Shown here: positions 52,110 to 63,605 of the stretch, piece by piece | Position numbering within the stretch: the first letter of the stretch is position 1 | Layout: each line of letters begins with the position of its first letter | NCBI GenBank assembly: GCA_013420905.1 | Contig: JAAXNY010000008.1 | Coordinates: 3,100,001-3,164,000, forward strand | Source: Collybia mongolica | Taxonomy: Eukaryota; Basidiomycota; Agaricomycetes; Agaricales; Clitocybaceae | Direction of reading: 5' to 3' | DNA: 64,000 nucleotides | Notes under the pieces: model-generated | Told to the model about the DNA's origin: nothing | Databases searched by the model: none | Seen by the model: only the letters and a program-made list of their open reading frames with translations | Position numbers and translations under genes: made by a program

Positions 52110-53754
52110 TTAAGGGGTATGAAAATAGGATGAAAATTCATCCCACATATTTCATCCTTCAAGAGGGTGAAATAGTACTGTTAAAATATCATCTATCAAT
52201 AGAATGAATTTCATCCCATAAGGGGTGAACCTTATGGGATGATTTTCATCTAATAAAAGGGGTGAATTTCATCCCATAACAGGGGATATATAAGATGATT
52301 TTTTTCCAATAAAAGGAGATGTATAGGATGATTTTCATCCAGTAATAGTGGTGAAATCTCATATCATGAAGGGTGAGTTCTGGGGGAGGAAAAGAAGGCC
52401 TATGTAGGTCATTTCACAATATTGAGAGCAATGGATGAAAGCAGCATCTCCTAAGTTTAGTGGATGAATCTCAAGGATATGAATTTCTGCTCTTATAATT
52501 TCAAAAAATTTTCATCCCTTAATGGCGTGAACTTTCATCCCATTAAAGGTGGATTATATGGGATAATATGTAGTACTATTGGTCCATACTATGTCTTGTA
52601 TTCAATATTGAGTACTTATAATAGGATTGTTCACAGTAGCCATTTTTGGCTCATTTTTGATTTCATTTTCAATCTCATTTTTCAAGAATGAACTTCAGAA
52701 TGAGCCCAGAATGAGCCCAAAAATGACCATTTTTGAAAAAGTGAGCACCCCCTTCAATTTTGCAAAAATGATCATTTTCACTTTCATTTTCAGGTTCCAT
52801 TTTTGTTGTTGTTTCAAGCTCCACTCCAATGCCTCATGTGCACTCACCACCACTGTCCACAATGTCCCCACCTCCCTCCCTTGACCCCTACCACCACAAC
52901 TTTGACACCACCCACTGTCACCACCCCCACACTCACTAACACACCTGTGAGAGCTGCGAGTCACTACAAATGACCCATATCAGAGACAATGTGAGCCCAA
53001 ACAATGTCAGCCCATTGTTTCTAGGGTACATTTTTTTTCTGTTTGTTTCTTCTTTTTACAAACTGACTTACCATAATTTTACATTTTTCAGGATGACAAT
53101 GGCAAAAAATGTGGCCACTGAACCATGCCAATGCCAGTGCCACTGCTACCCAGGCCACTGACAATGCCATGAGGATGACAGGGGCAGCGGGGGCCCCCAC
53201 CCATATTAAATTAAGTATTTACTATCATGTATGGTATTTAGTATCAATGTATAGTATTACTATCAATGTATATAGAATTGTCAGTAAGAAACAAAGTAAG
53301 TAATTTATAATAGTAGAAAAAGGTAAGTGAGTCCACAAACATGTGGCTCAGTGTAAAGTACAGCATAAACCCACTATTTGTGGGATGAAATACATACCTT
53401 ATATGCTGAACTTAAATCATCCCACATATTCCACTTTTTATGGGATGAAAGTTCACTCTCTAAAAGATTAAAATCATCTAATAAAACCCACCCTTTATAG
53501 GATGAAATTCCCCTCTTTTTCACTGGATTAAAATTGTCCCATATAATTCACCTCTAATGGGATGAAAGTTCACACCATTAAGGTATGAAAATTTCTGAAA
53601 TTATAAGAGCAGAAATTCATCCTCTCAAGGGATGAAATATCTGGGATGAAATTTCATCCCAATTTCATACCCTTTAGATACATCCACTAAACTTAGGAAA
53701 TGCTGCTTTCATCCATTAAGTGGGGGAAAAACCTCCCCCACCAGGTGCACAGTG
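52110..53754. repeat. Family C foldback-type element, remainder, with (ATCCCA)-rich arms
   Basis: Begins with the right copy of the hAT duplication TTAAGGGG (52110-52117). It is made of GGATGAAA/TTTCATCCC words in both orientations. A second left-end-like sequence starts near 52,431 (GGATGAAAGCAGCATCTCC). The right end 53,380-53,754 is the reverse complement of 55,157-55,545. No coding capacity. Confidence 0.7.
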
Positions 53755-53756
53755 AT

Positions 53757-53871
53757 CATGCCTGATGATGTCCTCAACATGGTACACCACTTCATTGACC
53801 TCAAAGTGCAGGTGGACAATGAGAGGGTCTCAGTATGTCTGTCTACCCAATCTAATCCAAAGCACATTAAC
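53757..53871. repeat. Family D sequence, interrupted by family A
   Basis: With 54821-55150 this matches the unbroken copy at 57330-57870 (CTCAACATGGTACACCAC, CTCAAAGTGCAGGTGGACAA). Family A is inserted after GCACATTAAC. Confidence 0.8.
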
Positions 53872-54820
53872 ACTTGGGTGGAATGGGCCAACACACTGTG
53901 TGGCAGGTACTCGCTCTTTATTTCTTTCAGGAGAAATAAGTCCATTCCACATTCAGGAAGTTGTAAATGACTAGAAACAATGTAGGTGATAATTTATGGA
54001 GGTCATGTGACCATGGGAAAATATTACAAAGTAAACAAGCAATGCCTGTGCACAACACCCAATGCCATAGCTTGCCTGGCTATGGAGAAAACACAAAAAC
54101 AATCAGAACTAACTTTTTTCCAGGATCATGGACACTAAATAAGCATTCAGATTGTTGTCATGTATTTGACATACTTATATGGTGGAATAGATCATGTGAC
54201 ATGTGTCAATAAATAGAGAATTCAATCCTCTTTGTATTTCAGGTAAATATAGTAGTAGTTGTTGATTATTCCAATGTTTAGTGTAATTTCCCACAAGGGT
54301 CATGTTTGGTCAGGGTCATTGTTGTTATAAGGTGTTTGTTCACCCCTGACATAACACACAGACCTTCAAAACTAGCTGAATCTGGACATTTCTGATATTT
54401 TGCTCAAAATGGACCGTGGGAAAAATATGCTCAACAAGGAAATTGTAGAGCCATGTTTGTACATTCCAAACATATAAAAACAAAGTTAATAGCTTTACTG
54501 GTTATGGAGAAAATCACAAAATAAATTCTGAAACACAACACTTTGAAATATTAGATACAGTGGCTACGCTTTGAAATATTAGATATGCATAATTTTGATG
54601 GCATCATCAAAGGCATTATGTAAGCATCCCAAATACATGCAAATTATGTCACAATACTTTGTATTTGTGGAGAAATGCTGTAAAAAGCTATAAGAGAAGA
54701 AAAATCCCATTATGGAAATATTTTCCCGCAGTGTTGAAATATGAATGAATGAATGAATCACCTTTTTGCCCGAAAACTGGGTTGATAAAGAACTCGTCTT
54801 TAGTAAACTAAAGAACTCGT
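53872..54820 (+). repeat. Dispersed repeat family A, copy 2
   Basis: 949 bp, begins ACTTGGGTGG and ends AAGAACTCGT. The last 11 bp are doubled (AAAGAACTCGT at two places about 20 bp apart). Borders are defined by the empty site at about 57,446. A (GAAT)3 microsatellite lies some 80 bp before the end. Confidence 0.9.
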
Positions 54821-55156
54821 AATTGACCCATTTTACAGATGACTTCATTACAATGGGGTCAATAAGGACAATGGGAAGTCTTGTGGTGCACCAAGACCAT
54901 CAACTTCCATCTATTACTTAACCTTTTTTACCTTCTCTCATGCTAGTCTGACCAGCCAAACTCACCACCTTATGTAAAGTTGCTCATGCTAAAGAAAAAG
55001 TCAATTTGGGTAAGTTTTCTCATTACTAATCTCAATACATGATTCTAACAAATCACAGTGTTGTGTTTGCAGTCTGGTTGGTAATGCTGGTGATCAGGAA
55101 CTTTGGAATGAGGGATATGAACCAGAGGTATACTAGTTGATAGAGCATTCAACACT
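54821..55156. repeat. Family D sequence after the family A insertion
   Basis: Matches the part of 57446-57870 that follows the empty site, but lacks about 100 bp present there around 57,620-57,720. Confidence 0.75.
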
Positions 55157-55740
55157 GTGCACCTGGTGGGGGAGGTTTTCCCCCACTTAATAGCAGCATT
55201 TCCTAAATTTAGTGGATGAATCTAAAGGGTATGGAATTGGGATGAAATTTCATCCCAGATATTTCATGCCTTGAGAGAATGAATTTCTGCTCTTATAATT
55301 TCAGAAATTTTCATCCCTTAGTGGTGTGAACTTTCATCCCATTAGAGGTGAATTATATAGGACAATTTTAATCCAGTGAAAAAGAGGGGAATTTCATCCT
55401 ATAATGGGTGGGTTTTATTAGATCATTTTAATCTATTAGAGAGTGAACTTTCATCCCATAAAAGGTGGAGTATGTGGGATGATTTAAATTCAACATAGAA
55501 GGTATTTCATCCCACAAATAGTGGGTTTATGGGATGACTTTACTGCCTTAGGTGAATCATTAAGAAAAGAAGAAATTGAGATTTTGGTTAGATTAGAATG
55601 AAGTGTTATATGTAGTATAAAATGACTGTATTAATTGACCTATATATATATATATATGACTAGTACTATTGGTCCATACTATGTACTTGAGTCTAAATTG
55701 TACTCAATATTAAGTACTTATAATGTACTGACTACATTTG
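55157..55740. repeat. Family C element, second copy (left half)
   Basis: Starts CACTGTGCACCTGGTGGGGG. Its first 390 bp are the reverse complement of 53,365-53,754. Near 55,665 it shares TAGTACTATTGGTCCATACTATGT with 52,570. Confidence 0.7.
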
Positions 55741-55960
55741 TATAGAACAACTCTATACTAGAAAATGACATTTACTTACCAAAATTATGAGGAGGTTGGG
55801 GAAGGGGCCAGGAGGCCAGGCATAAGTAGCGGTGGGTGATGGTTGTGGTACGAGAGCAAGCGCATCTGCGTCTGTCTTTGGTGTCTGCGTCTGTGTCCGT
55901 GTCAATGTTGGTGCCTGTGCCAATGTCGGTGTCCATGTCAGTGTCTGCATTGGCATCTGT

Positions 55961-56341
55961 CATCAGTGTCTGCGCCTGCATCTGTGTGCATGTCCATGGC
56001 GGTGTCTGTGTGTGTGTCCATGTCCATGTTGGTGTCTGTGTTGGTGTCCGTCATCAGCATCTGTGCCTGCATCTGTGTGTATGTCCATGGCAGCATCCGC
56101 TTGCATGTCAATGTCCATGTCCATGTCCATGTCGGCATCAGCGTCCGTCATCGGCATCTGCGCCTGCATTGGCATGCGTGTCCGTGGCGGCATCTGCATC
56201 CGTGTCAATGTTGGTGTCCGTGTCAATGTCTGTGTCAGCATCTGTCATCGGCATCTGCGCCTGCATCTGCCTGTATGCCATGGCAGCGTCTGCATCCGTG
56301 TTGATGTTGGTGTCCATATTGGTGTCTGTGTCAGCATCCAT
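55961..56341. repeat. Minisatellite, four units of 91-97 bp, built from GTGTCC/CATGTCCAT words
   Basis: Units start at 55961, 56052, 56149 and 56246, each with CATC(A/G)GC.TCTG(C/T)GCCTGCAT. The surrounding 55,860-56,410 is of the same composition. Open frames here (Cys/Val-rich on plus, Asp/Thr-rich on minus) are a product of the repeat and not genes. Confidence 0.8.
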
Positions 56342-57329
56342 CATCTCCATCCGTCTTCAGCATCTGTGTCTGTCGTCTGTGCCTGTGTCTGCATTCCTTG
56401 TCTGTATCCTTCAGCATCTGTCCTCTGTGTCCATTGCACACCTTGGGTTCCTGAGGCTTTCCTGGGGAGGTTGTGCTGGGAAGTGAGTGCATGTGTGAGT
56501 AGAAGTTTGCAACAACTCACCTCCCTCTGCCCCTCGGGGTGCCCTTTCCTTGTCATCCCCTCATTCCACATCCTTGTCCACCCTTTGCCCCACTCCCCTA
56601 GGTGTGTGTGCCCTCATTGCCATTTCATGTATTGTTGTTTGCCTTTTGTGTGTCTCTGGGAGCTTCTGGTGCTTGGGGGGCCATGCATTTGGTTTTGGTG
56701 TTTGCACGTTGACATTGGGTGGTTTGGTGGGTGTTGCTGATGTGGTTGAAGATCATCAACAAAGGTGTGGCAACGGTATTGTGACTTGGTCACGTGCTTT
56801 GTAACCATGTGACCACGTTTGTAGACTTGGGACTACTTGTCCCCTCACTAAGAATGCCAGTCTTGCCCAGCAGTTATCCATGCCAAAGGTATTAGTATTA
56901 TATAATGATCCTCCCTGCAACCGTTCGAACCTGGTGGGTGCACATTTTTCAGCCTCCTATTAATAATGAATAGTATACAATTTGAATAAATAAATAAAAA
57001 ATATTTGTCAGTGTCCTCAGATTTGATCACATGGCTTTGTTGACCAAGATGCCTGCCGGCTGAACATTCCAAGCTATATTATGCATTGGCAGCTGCTTTC
57101 ACATGCTTTCCCTCTTGCTCTTGTACCACCACCATTGCCTGTTGCTGCCTCCCATCCTCCCCCTCATAGTAAGCACTCTTCATTGATAGATTACAATTAC
57201 TATTGTAATACTTGTAGTGGTCATTTGAATTCCAATACAAACTATAAGGCTTCATTAAGAATATTAATAAATGCTAATAATGATCCTACAGGAAACCAAA
57301 GGACATCATTAGTATGCAGGATAAAACCA
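56342..57329. other. Repeat-rich spacer, nothing recognised
   Basis: No gene supported. GC content drops steadily to the right. Confidence 0.5.
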
Positions 57330-57870
57330 TGCCTGACAATGTCCTCAACATGGTACACCACTTTGTTGACCTCAAAGTGCAGGTGGACAATGAGGGGGGT
57401 CTCAGTATGTCTGTCAACCCAATCTAATCCAAAGCACATTAACATTGATCCATTTTACAGATGACTTCATTACAACAAGGTCAACAAAGACAATGAGCAG
57501 TCTGGCAGTGCATGAAGACCAACAACTTCCATCCATTACTTAACTTTCTTTTATCTTTATCATGCTAATCTGACCAGCCAAACTCACCACCTTATGTAAA
57601 GTTGCTCATGCTAAAGAAAAAGTAGGGAGTCCTATTCCATGCCCACTGTGCGGCATTGCTGGAAATGGGTTCTGTCTCCAGATGCAGCTTCATGATGACA
57701 AGGATTTATATAGGGCAAGTTGGGTAAGTTTTCTCATTACTAACCTCAATACATGATTCTAACAAATCACAGTGTTGCATTTGCAGTCTGGTTGGTAATG
57801 CTGGTGATCAGGAACTTTGAAATGAGGGATATGAATCAGAGGTATACTAGTTGATAGAGCATTCAAATTA
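57330..57870. repeat. Family D, copy without the family A insertion (empty site near 57,446)
   Basis: Matches 53757-53871 plus 54821-55150. The join GCACATTAAC|ATTGATCCATTTTACAG shows the pre-insertion state. Short frames exist (LNMVHHFVDLKVQVDNE in both copies), so D may derive from a coding sequence, but its family was not recognised. Confidence 0.8.
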
Positions 57871-57969
57871 CAATACCTTAGATCTTATGGATGTTAAACC
57901 TTAACTGTACAAAATGAACAAAGTGTGTTTATTGATAACAGGGAAGAAATAATGAATTCAAATTTAAGT

Positions 57970-58240
57970 GACGTAAATGGCATGGAATTAATCCCCACAA
58001 AGGCTATTATTCTCACCTGTGATGGTATGAAATCCATCCCTACAAAGGCTATTATTTTCACCTATCATGGTATTAAATTAAATCCCATAGCCTCAAAAAT
58101 TTGCAGTAATGTTACCCCAAAAAACATTGCTATTCTCACCCATCAAGGTAGTAGATTAATCCCATATTGATAGGAATTACCTCCCACAATGGTTGTTTTT
58201 TCCACCTATGGTGAAATGAAATTCATCCTATAGCCTTGAC
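57970..58240. repeat. Degenerate tandem repeat, unit about 50 bp
   Basis: The pattern GGTATGAAATTAATCCC..ACAAAGGCTATTATT(C/T)TCACC occurs four to five times with drift. Confidence 0.6.
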
Positions 58241-59461
58241 AATCAGGGGTATGAATACAGACAAATTTTATATGATTTTCATCCACTAAATCATACCTTA
58301 AGGGGGGGCTTTTCCTCCTTTTTTTCCCTCCACAGAGGGTGTTTTTTCATACATCTTTGGGATGAAATTCTTATATTAATGTGATAAATTCATTACTTAA
58401 GGGGATGGAAATATGGGTTGAATTTCATCCATCTCCAGTTCCACAGTGCATATCTATCTATTACTTTCCTCCTCTTCTTCCGAGTTGCTTGTGTCTGGCT
58501 TCTTCTCCTGAATTTTGCCTCATAACAGCTGGTGTCATGGGGGCTTGTTTCATGAAATACCTACAGTCAAGAATGGGAATGTCAAACCTTCAATGGTTGG
58601 GGTAATGGTGGTAGTAGAAAGAACAGAAAATGCATAATAAAGTTTCAAACTCCACTATGGTTCAATGGACCCATGATTTTGGCCAGCAACATCTAAATCT
58701 AACCATTCTTTGTTTGAAATGCTGCACACACCCCTGATCAACAAATAGGACTCCCTTCTCTGACTAATGCACTGCGCTGCAGCCAACTGGCAACAATTCA
58801 GTTTCTGCTCCTGTTGACATGATCTTTAGGGTTAAGGAAGAAACTCCCAGGTTAGTAACTAACAGGTTACTAACATGGCAGCTTTGGAGGGGGTTATTCA
58901 CAGACATTAAAGACATGTTACTAACATGAATGTTAGTAACATGTTAAAAATTGTTAGAAATGTTATTAACACTGTTCATAATTGTTAATAATTGTTAAAA
59001 AAATACCTCCCCCTACCAATCCCAGTTAGGCCCTTCCTCTTCATTTTGCTGCACTGCATCTGGCCCTTTTACTTTCTTCTGAGTGATATTAACCTCTCCT
59101 GAACTCTCTGAGAACATATTAACATGTAAGATCAGTCAAGTGAGGTTTTTAGAGCTTGTAAGACTATGCACAAGGCAAAAAGTCATGATAATGATGTTAG
59201 GACATAGTATTAGAGCAATATGAGAAAATTTGTGATTTCTATAATTTTCCAATGATCTTTCAGAGGCCAGGTGAAAAATCTGGATCAAAATCACCCAAAG
59301 TTGCCCAAAACTGTCCAGATAAACTGAGCAAAAAGTGGGATTATGCCATTACCATGCAGTCCTGAGGTAGCAGTGTGTGGGGAGATGGTTAGTGATTAAA
59401 CATCAATAGGGGTTAATAGATTCAAATGATCTGTGAGACTGCTTTTTTAATTTGGTTATTA
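58241..59461. other. Repeat-rich spacer, AT-rich
   Basis: Contains family C-like words (TTTCATCC) to about 58,440 and a GTTA/TAAC-rich block at 58,850-59,000; no gene. Confidence 0.5.
58913..58944. repeat. Perfect palindrome, 15-bp arms, 2-nt spacer
   Basis: ACATGTTACTAACAT at 58913-58927 is followed by GA and its exact reverse complement. It lies within a GTTA-rich block. Confidence 0.9.
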
Positions 59462-60273
59462 CGAGTCCTTATGTTTACATAAGTAACTCGTTCATCATCC
59501 TGGGTTTGCGGGGAAAATTCAGCGTACCCAACAAGATCCAGTATTGATTTTCCCATGGTTAGTAAGTTTGAAGTGTTCCGAGAATTCATTAGAACATGAT
59601 CAGTAAACATTTTGAAGTACATCAGTAAGACTTTGTAGTCGTGGAAATATTTTTCTAACTGTGGGAATCAATATTAGCCGACGCGCGGATTTCGAGCAAA
59701 AAAGGCAACTACTAACATGGGCTGCATTTAATAATATAAATTCGAGTTGATTGGTCTTATGTTGGGATATCTCAAGAATTAATTAATAACTGTTAATGAA
59801 ATTCACACAATATAGATGATGCATATCTCAGCAAATACAAGGCTAACAGACACAATTGAAATTGCTACTACTCCTAGACCTATGGAGGGGGTACACCAGG
59901 AAATGTATATTTATATTTGTTTGTACCTTTCCAAATTTGATTGTGATCTCTTATTATGTCTATTTTAATATCACATTTATATATTACTTGGCCATAAGCA
60001 TAGCCAAACAAGTCAATGTGGATGCTCCTGGAATCTATAATGCTCAATATCTTGACAATGGCTAGCTATATGAGTATGGTTAAATATAGTATGTGATAAT
60101 ACAACAACAAACACTTAACAGGCATATATACATTTGTTTGAACTTTGTCTTTGATGATGATATTAATATTTTTAGCATATCTGATAAGTTCTTGATTAGG
60201 ATGCAAGGCTAGAAATAAATTGTTAAATATTGAATGGTTGATATACAATACTGTGGGAACTTGTTTCTATTAT
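59462..60273. repeat. Dispersed repeat family B, copy 2, left part
   Basis: Matches 24,934-25,283 followed directly by one unit of the tandem array and then 28,676-29,130. Lacks the LINE copy 2 insert and three of the four tandem units. Confidence 0.82.
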
Positions 60274-61182
60274 TACAAGTTCTTTATAAACCCAGGTTTC
60301 AGGCAGAAAATTGATTGATTGATTGATTGATTGATTCATATTTCAACACTGCAGGAAAATATTTCCATTATGGGATTTTTCTTCTCTTATGGCTTTTTAC
60401 AGCATTTCTCCACAAATACAAAGTATTGTGACATAATTTGCATGTATTTGGGATGCTTACATAATGCCTTTGATGATGCCATCAAAATTATGCATATCTA
60501 ATATTTCAAAGTGTCATGTTTGAAAATTTATTTTGTGATTTTCTCCATAACCAGTAAAGCTATTAACTTTGTTCTTATATATTTGGAATGTACAAATATG
60601 GCTCTACAATTTCCTTGTTGAGCATATTTTTCCCACAGTCTATTTTGAGCAAAATATTAGAAATGTCCAGATTCAGCTAGTTTTGAAGGTCTGTGTGTTA
60701 TGTCAGGGGTGAACAAACATCTTATAACAACAATGACCCTGACCAAACATGACCCTTGTGGGAAATTACACTAAACATTGGAATAATCAACAACTACTAC
60801 TATATTTACCTGAAATACAAAGAGGATTGAATTCTCTATTTATTGACACATGTCACATGATCTATTCCACCATATAAGTATACCAAATACATGACAACAA
60901 TCTGAATGCTTATTTAGTGTCCATGATCCCGGGATAAGTTAGTTCTGATGGTTTTTGTGTTTTCTCCATAACCAGGCAAGCTATGGTATTGGGTTTTGTG
61001 CACAGGCATTGCTTGTTTACTTTGTAACATTTTCCCATGGTCCCATGACCTCTATAAACTATCATCTACATTGTTTCTAGTCATTTACAACTTCCTGAAT
61101 GTGGAATGGACTTATTTCTCCTAAGAAAAGAAATAAAGAACGAGTACCTGCCACACAGTGTGTTGACCCACTCCACCCAAGT
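60274..61182 (-). repeat. Dispersed repeat family A, copy 3
   Basis: 909 bp, reverse orientation, inserted in repeat B copy 2 between TTCTATTAT and AGACATTTGG; repeat B copy 1 is unbroken there (TTCTATTATAGGCATTTGG, about 29,133). The microsatellite is (GATT)n instead of (GAAT)n on the strand shown. Confidence 0.9.
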
Positions 61183-62573
61183 AGACATTTGGATCAATAT
61201 TACTTCCTTAGTGATTTAACTATTTGGTATATTCTTTGTTTATTAATTGTCTTAAAATTTAAACAATTAGTTTAAGTTTCACAATTGGGTAGTCCAATCT
61301 ATAAATAGGTACATTGGATAAATACTGTGGGTGTACCAGAAGTCTATATCAGCCTACTAGAGCTGTGCAAATAGTACAGGGGTAAAGTATTAGTAAGAAG
61401 CAAACTAATATTTGTGAAAGGGATAAGAACATATCACAGGGTAGATAGAATTACACCAAGTTAGTCTCAAGGTATACAGCAGCATATAGGTGCATATACA
61501 ATAGAACAAGGTATATCTGAGCAACTAGATGTGGGGCACATATGCACTCACCTTACACACATCTGGTTTGGGCACAGGGGTGATTGGCACTACTTGGTCT
61601 AGACAGCACATCCAGGGGTGCATACCCAGCCATCAGGTGATGGTTCTACCATATGGAATACACTACTGCACCACCCATGTCCACCATGCTAGCTGCTCAC
61701 TAGCAGATGTGGGCAGGCAGTCACTGGTAATGTGGCAGGTGCCTCTGTAGGTCTTGCTGCAGCTCTTATTGTTGTGATTTTGCAGTTGTTTTTTTTCACT
61801 GAGAGGGGTGGGTATGAGAGAGGGTAGTGGTATCCATACCAGTGGGATCTGGCAGTGTTGTACACAATCATATGGCAGGGAGGTGGTGGGTGAGGCAGCT
61901 GGGGATGTAGTGGTAGAGGTTAACAACAAGGCTGACAGGCGATGTAGTACCTATCAACAATATTCAGCCATTGCCAGTAATGGCCAAGAGTAGGCAGCAG
62001 GGGTCATTATAAAAACAAGCACCTTGGACTGACAAGCTCATATTACCAAATGGTTAATCTGCATGCTTTATGCACATGACATGTAACCTTGAGGCCTTGT
62101 ATTTGACTCTCCAAAATATTGCATTTTTGTGCATTAAATAAGCAATGGTAACTATGATTAAGTAAGCAATCTGGACAGTCTGCATGGACTTCATGAGGAG
62201 TTGTTCCAAGCTGGGTCTGAGCATCCAAGTAACAGTGTGGATTTATGGACTTAGCTTTGACTTGACTCAGATGCAGACTGCTGATTAAGCAGGGCTCCCT
62301 GCCAAACAGGGTCTGAGCTCAGACTGCAGACATCTGCATTTGTCAGTGTGGTCTGTGTGGCTCATGTGGCTCAGTGTAAAGTCCCCAGAGAAGCTACTAA
62401 GTTGGTTGTATATTTGGAATATACAAATATGGATCTACATTTTCAAGTTGTTAATTTTTTCACACAGTCCATCTCTGAGAGTCTGAGTCCCCACTTTACC
62501 AGCTGACTTGTTTTTAAGGAAAATGCCTAGATATATATTGTTACCTTTTATTGGTGGATATTTGTATAGGATC
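61183..62573. repeat. Dispersed repeat family B, copy 2, right part
   Basis: Matches 29,135-30,215. A 410-bp segment (about 62,058-62,470) is present here but absent from copy 1. The match stops at the LTR start at 62574. Confidence 0.78.
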
Positions 62574-63134
62574 TGTAAGGGCAACTCCGCCGGGTTACTG
62601 AGTTGTGCAGAGTCCGACGACGATTACCGAGTGACGGAGGTCGGGGTCGGGAATTCTAACTCGGAGCTGGTGGAGGGGATCCTAAGATGATGTATTCACT
62701 TGTACGACATATGTACTACTCACCTGGTGGAGGGGATCCTAAGAGAATTCTCTAAGGGTCCTCCAGCCAGGTGTACAGGCTATATATGATGTTCCTACAT
62801 TAACTACACGTTCCCGGGACGGTACGAGGGCACGCATTGTCGGTAAAGGATCACGTGGGCGCGCCGCAGTGATCCTGACAAGCCGCGCCCGCGTCCGCGT
62901 TCGGAAACGTCTAATGAGAGTCGGTAAAGGGAGCGGGGTGGTAGCGAGTGTGGTGTGAGTGAGTGGGTGAGTCGGTTCGACTCGGGTTGTTGTCGGTAAC
63001 GACTTGTCGGTAAAGTAGTCGGTGACTACAGTCGGGAATGGGGATCGGGACTGGGGAGCGTTCCCGAACGTTCGTATGGTCGGGAATGTTGTCGGAAAAT
63101 GGAAAACGGAGTCGGTAAGGGTGTTCCCCTTACA
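62574..63134 (-). mobile_element. Ty3/gypsy long terminal repeat (3' LTR on the minus strand), 561 bp
   Basis: Termini are TGTAAGGG..CCCTTACA, a perfect inverted pair. On the minus strand the LTR starts directly after a purine-rich tract (AGAGGGGGGGTAA) that follows the integrase stop. An internal direct repeat, GGTGGAGGGGATCCTAAG, occurs at about 62,670 and 62,730. It interrupts repeat B copy 2. Confidence 0.75.
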
Positions 63135-63145
63135 TTACCCCCCCT

Positions 63146-63605
63146 CTAGGATTGTGCGACCTCGCACAATGGTCGGAAAGGGATAGAATCGAATTGGGCA
63201 CGCGGGAGTCGCCGGGGCGCTTGAGGATTTGCCCTGTGGAACTCGCTGACCAGTTCATCTGCATGAACATTCTCGGCGGGTTCCCAGGAGTTGTGTTCGT
63301 ACCCGTACCCCTTCCAGGATACTAGGTAGTACAACTTTCCTCTGCTAACCCGACTATCCCGTATATCTCCCACTTCGTATTCCTCCTCTCCGTCCACTAA
63401 CACAGGCGGCGGGACGGTTGTCGGGCGTCTTCCGGGAATTGGGTCGGCGGGCGCGGGAAGTAGTTTCACCACATGGAACACCGGGTGGATGCGTGACATG
63501 GACCTTGGAAGTTTCAGTCAGTACGCGTGTGTACCTATCCGCTCTGTGATCGGGTAAGGTCCTACATAGCGGTGAAAGGGGGCTCCTGGGCTATAAGTGC
63601 GCTGA
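63146..63605 (-). pseudogene. Ty3/gypsy integrase C-terminus with chromodomain
   Basis: Integrase inserts the cDNA; the chromodomain guides it to marked chromatin. The frame reads FHRYVGPYPITERIGTHAY, a stop, then LPRSMSRIHPVFHVVKLLPA and the chromodomain EYEVGDIRDSRVSRGKLYYL with VSWKGYGYEHNSWEPAENV. It ends with a stop at 63146-63148, just before the polypurine tract. An in-frame stop near 63,515 and loss of everything upstream of 63,605 show it is defective. Confidence 0.85.

Noticed and set aside
55832..56740. A 302-codon plus-strand open frame rich in Cys, Val and Ser
   Set aside because: It lies on a minisatellite with several frames open at once on both strands. The composition follows the repeat unit, and no signal peptide or domain is present.
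56900..56960. GTTCGAACC motif as a possible tRNA T-arm
   Set aside because: No acceptor, D or anticodon stems can be placed around it.
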